A program made the translations under genes and the position numbers. A stretch of 17,151 bases of DNA from Sandaracinaceae bacterium (GTDB taxonomy: Bacteria; Myxococcota_A; Polyangia; Polyangiales; Houyiibacteriaceae), in the NCBI GenBank assembly GCA_012514415.1, contig JAAZAH010000176.1:1-17151 (forward strand), given 5' to 3'. The notes beneath the pieces are model-generated. The model worked only from the letters and a program-made list of their open reading frames with translations, searched no databases and was not told the origin of the DNA. Below, one piece after another: positions 14,577 through 17,151 of this stretch; position 1 is the first letter of the stretch, and each line of letters begins with the position of its first letter.

Positions 14577-16793
14577 GTGAAACGATGGACCCGAGCGATC
14601 ATGGACGGGCGCGAAGAAGAATCTGTCATTCTCTGGTGCCGCCGCCTCTACGGCGGTGAGGGAGATGCTCTAGCCGAACCCTCCCCGTCCGTCGTCGAGC
14701 GCCTACTCAACTGCCGCGGTACGCTCATTGCCCAGCTCGGAAGGAGCGCGGTCTTTACCTTCGAGCTCCCCGAGCTTCGCATGGCCGTGGAGGAAGCCGT
14801 GCGTGCCCTCCGTGAAGCCGAAGGCCGCGACGCTCCGAGCGGACTCTCACTCGTGCCTTCAAAACGACAGCCTTGGGCGATCGGCGCGGCTTTCGGCTCA
14901 CCCGATGATGCAATCGATCGGGCGCAATACCTCGCAGCGCACAGCCCTTCCGGACATCTTCTTCTTGACGAAAATCTCTCCTCCGCACTCGGTGAAGCGC
15001 TCTTACTGGAGCCTCCCCCCAACCCACCGCTAGAGCATCCGACCGCATCGCTCCTCGATCCCCTTTTGCCGCTCGAAAAGGAGCGGCGGGCGGCCATCGC
15101 GAAGCTCCGCTCGCCCCGGCTTCCCCCTTCATTCCGCCCCCTTTTTCAGACGCTCGATCGCTATGCCGAACGCGGTGTCGGCGGCCTCATCTTCATTCGC
15201 GCGAGCGTCCAGAGCGGACTCGATCGCCTGATCCACGCTCTTATCACTCATCTTCGCCCCGCCTTCGCCCTTGAAGTGAACTCCGCGCCCCTCGGCCTCG
15301 AGCCGCTCGGCGGGCTTCGACTCGCCGCCAAACGAGGCGTCTTCGATGAGGCTCGACGCGAGGCACTTCACCGGCTCCTTCATCACACGCCACCCAGCGC
15401 CACGACGCTCGTCGATCGCAGCCGAGAGCTTCGGCGGCTCCTCACCCCCGGGCCTCAGGAGCGGACCGGAGTCGTTTTTATCGATCCCCTCGGTGGCGCC
15501 GATCTCGAAAGCGAGCGCCTCCTCATCGAGGCCATCGACGATGCGCGCATCTTAGTGATCGCCCGCATCCCTAGCGATCGCGAAGCCCCCTCGATGCTCC
15601 ACGGCCGCGAACCCGATCTCACGCTCGAGATGCCTGAGCTCAAAGAGGGCGAAGCGATCGCTTTTTCGGCCGCCATTCTGGGCGTCTCCGAGGACGACCC
15701 CGGCGCGCGATGCGTCGCATCTCCAAGAGATGCGCAGCTCGAAGCGCTCTTAGAGACCGCTCGTGCTGCGATCTTTCGCGGAGAGCTCATCCTCGAAGAA
15801 GGCGGGGCGTTTCGTCATCGCCCGCGTCCACTGAACGTGGGAAACGAACCTGCATCACGCCTCGCCATGGAGCGCGTCGAAAGCCTTGAGTCGCTCCCTC
15901 TCCGGCTTCTCGAGCTCATCTCGATGATCGCGCCCGGGACCTCATACAAAGCCATCGAGGCCGCCGCTCGGCTCGATGAGGCGAGCGATGAGGGCTTTCG
16001 CATCGCGCTCGCACAACTGCGCCGAGAGCATTTCGTTCATCCCGAGGAACTTCGTCCGCTCAGCGAGATCATTCGCGCGGCAACGCTTCGCGCGATGGCC
16101 CCTTCGAGGCGCGCCGAACTGCATCGCCTCATCGCCGCTGCACTAGAACAGGTGAGCGAGGGCGAGCTCGCCTCGATCACACAAGCCACGCATCTCCGTG
16201 CCGGAGGGCGATCGAAGGAGGCGGCGGCGCTCCTTCTTTCCGCTTCGGAACACGCCCTCGCCCTCGAATCGAATCCCGCCTTGAACCGTCTTCTCGCCAA
16301 GGCGATCGAATGGGATCCGAGCGACGCTACACGTGAAAAGGCGCATCAGCTCAGCCGGCGCGTGAGAGCGCCCAACGGCCGCAAAGCCTCGCTCATCGAG
16401 GCGTTCTCCAGCAACCAACTGAGACGCGCGGAGGCCATCATCGATGCGGCGATCACCGATGGCCTCGATCTCGAGATCGCCGCAAGTCTTCGTGCACTTC
16501 TCGAAACCCGCCGCGGCGATCCCCTCTCGGCCCAGCGCCTCCTCGAGGGGCGATCGCTCGAGACGCCACCCGGCCGATGGGTTTACGCATTCACGAAGCT
16601 TTTCACGGATCCGGAGCTCGCGCTCGACGATTATCTCGCGCTGCTTCGCGACGCACGCCGCCGGCGTTCCGCTGAGGACGAGGAAGCCTCCCTCCTCGGA
16701 GTCTTGCTCTATCTCGAAGCCGTCGGAGAGGACGGATCGCGCCTCGCTCAACGTCTAAGAGATTCGCGAATCGCCTCATCAAAACGTCGTTGA
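14577..16793 (+). CDS. Degenerate cyclase - STAND ATPase - TPR signalling protein
   Basis: This 738-residue cytoplasmic protein follows the order of cyclase/AAA/TPR signalling proteins. Residues 16-140 resemble a class III nucleotide cyclase: SVILWCRR, RGTLIAQLGRSAVFTF (48-62) and AIGAAFG (101-107). However, both metal-binding Asp positions are Arg (22 and 56). Residues about 185-420 match the STAND/MalT-type ATPase. The Walker A position reads IRASVQSGLDRLI (207-219), with no GKS/T, and the Walker B-like segment is VVFIDPLGGADLES (299-312). Residues 430-525 match the helical arm after the ATPase, including SRRAELHRLIAAALE (510-524), and 530-738 are TPR-like. It has probably lost both enzyme activities and kept a sensing or scaffolding role. 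GTG 14577 gives the full frame; ATG 14601 is an alternative. Its last 46 bases overlap the convergent GTPase gene. Confidence 0.85.
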   Translation: MKRWTRAIMDGREEESVILWCRRLYGGEGDALAEPSPSVVERLLNCRGTLIAQLGRSAVFTFELPELRMAVEEAVRALREAEGRDAPSGLSLVPSKRQPWAIGAAFGSPDDAIDRAQYLAAHSPSGHLLLDENLSSALGEALLLEPPPNPPLEHPTASLLDPLLPLEKERRAAIAKLRSPRLPPSFRPLFQTLDRYAERGVGGLIFIRASVQSGLDRLIHALITHLRPAFALEVNSAPLGLEPLGGLRLAAKRGVFDEARREALHRLLHHTPPSATTLVDRSRELRRLLTPGPQERTGVVFIDPLGGADLESERLLIEAIDDARILVIARIPSDREAPSMLHGREPDLTLEMPELKEGEAIAFSAAILGVSEDDPGARCVASPRDAQLEALLETARAAIFRGELILEEGGAFRHRPRPLNVGNEPASRLAMERVESLESLPLRLLELISMIAPGTSYKAIEAAARLDEASDEGFRIALAQLRREHFVHPEELRPLSEIIRAATLRAMAPSRRAELHRLIAAALEQVSEGELASITQATHLRAGGRSKEAAALLLSASEHALALESNPALNRLLAKAIEWDPSDATREKAHQLSRRVRAPNGRKASLIEAFSSNQLRRAEAIIDAAITDGLDLEIAASLRALLETRRGDPLSAQRLLEGRSLETPPGRWVYAFTKLFTDPELALDDYLALLRDARRRRSAEDEEASLLGVLLYLEAVGEDGSRLAQRLRDSRIASSKRR

Positions 16794-17151
16794 GCTCGGT
16801 CGAAATCTCCTGCGACACGGAGGACCTCGCCCGCCCCGCCCATCGCGCTTAGCTCACGAAGTCCCACCCTCCCCCATTCATCTTCGACCCATCTTCCAAG
16901 ATGGTGGACCTCACGCGCAAAGAGATCGGGCTGCCTGAACCGCTCGGCGTTTTCAAAGATGCGCGTGGCAAGCTCGTCCATGTTCATCCCCGTAAGAGCA
17001 CTTACACGATGGATCGCGATCGTATCGGCGTCGAATGGGCGCGCCATCGTCAGCACGCTTTTCAGCGCGCGGTAGCTCTTGAGCGCGGCTTCGTGCGCAT
17101 CGCATTTATTCAGGATGATCTCATCCGGCACCTCCATAATGCCAGCCTTTA
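16748..17151 (-). CDS. meaB: MeaB/ArgK-type GTPase, C-terminal part
   Basis: The frame is open through the right window edge; 134 codons plus two bases are visible and the N-terminal P-loop part lies outside. The first visible residues, KAGIMEVPDEIILNKCD, match the MeaB/ArgK region 'KAGIMEIADxxVVNKAD', with NKCD as the guanine-specifying G4 motif. VSALTG follows at the G5 position, then a helical C-terminal arm. MeaB loads and protects the B12-dependent methylmalonyl-CoA mutase using GTP. An ATG codon sits four residues inside the edge but is internal to the conserved motif, so it is not the start. The 3' end overlaps the convergent cyclase/ATPase-like gene by 46 bases, so the two mRNAs can pair there. 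The family call is good. Another B12-linked G3E GTPase remains possible without the P-loop half. Confidence 0.82.
   Translation of the reverse strand, partial: KAGIMEVPDEIILNKCDAHEAALKSYRALKSVLTMARPFDADTIAIHRVSALTGMNMDELATRIFENAERFRQPDLFAREVHHLGRWVEDEWGRVGLRELSAMGGAGEVLRVAGDFDRAQRRFDEAIRESLRR

Noticed and set aside
14294..14629. Minus-strand open frame of 111 codons in the intergenic region
   Set aside because: Its translation is Arg/Ser/Pro-rich without motifs, it crosses the terminator-like hairpin and it overlaps the start of the cyclase/ATPase-like gene.
1..17151. CRISPR arrays, tRNA or rRNA genes, insertion sequences, prophage
   Set aside because: No regularly spaced direct repeats, cloverleaf-like sequences, terminal inverted repeats with a transposase, or phage proteins were seen.

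Overview
The window looks like chromosomal DNA of a GC-rich Gram-negative bacterium. Lipoprotein signals, a very large tetratricopeptide (TPR) protein, a cyclase/ATPase/TPR-type protein and a MeaB-type GTPase together suggest a deltaproteobacterium-like lineage (Myxococcota or Bradymonadales). That placement is inference from gene content and coding style, not from a marker gene. I found no tRNA, rRNA, CRISPR array, transposase or phage gene.

Layout. Positions 1-675 (minus) hold the N-terminal part of a lipoprotein that runs off the left edge. Divergent from it is a tight plus-strand cluster (813-3446): thiS, thiG, a small lipoprotein, a TenI/ThiE-family protein, and a signal-peptidase-I-like protein in which both catalytic residues are glycine. 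ThiS, ThiG and the TenI-like protein fit one job, making and aromatising the thiazole half of thiamine. The other two genes are unexplained passengers. A minus-strand acyltransferase (3443-4021) meets this cluster tail to tail.

The centre (4144-11685, minus) is one unbroken gene of about 2,513 codons, built almost entirely of TPR-like helical repeats and followed by a good intrinsic terminator. Upstream of it on the same strand are a short-chain dehydrogenase (11842-12588), an unrecognised 169-residue protein (12751-13260) and an NAD-dependent sugar epimerase/dehydratase (13257-14216). The last two overlap by 4 bases and are probably translationally coupled.

After a 360-base non-coding stretch, the plus strand carries a 738-residue protein laid out like the cyclase - AAA/STAND ATPase - TPR signalling proteins. 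Its cyclase metal-binding aspartates and its Walker A lysine are all replaced. Its 3' end overlaps, tail to tail, a partial MeaB/ArgK-type GTPase gene that leaves the window on the right.

The strongest theme is catalytically dead versions of three enzyme folds (signal peptidase I, class III cyclase, P-loop ATPase) in one 17 kb window, beside an exceptionally large TPR scaffold. Nothing shows that they act together.
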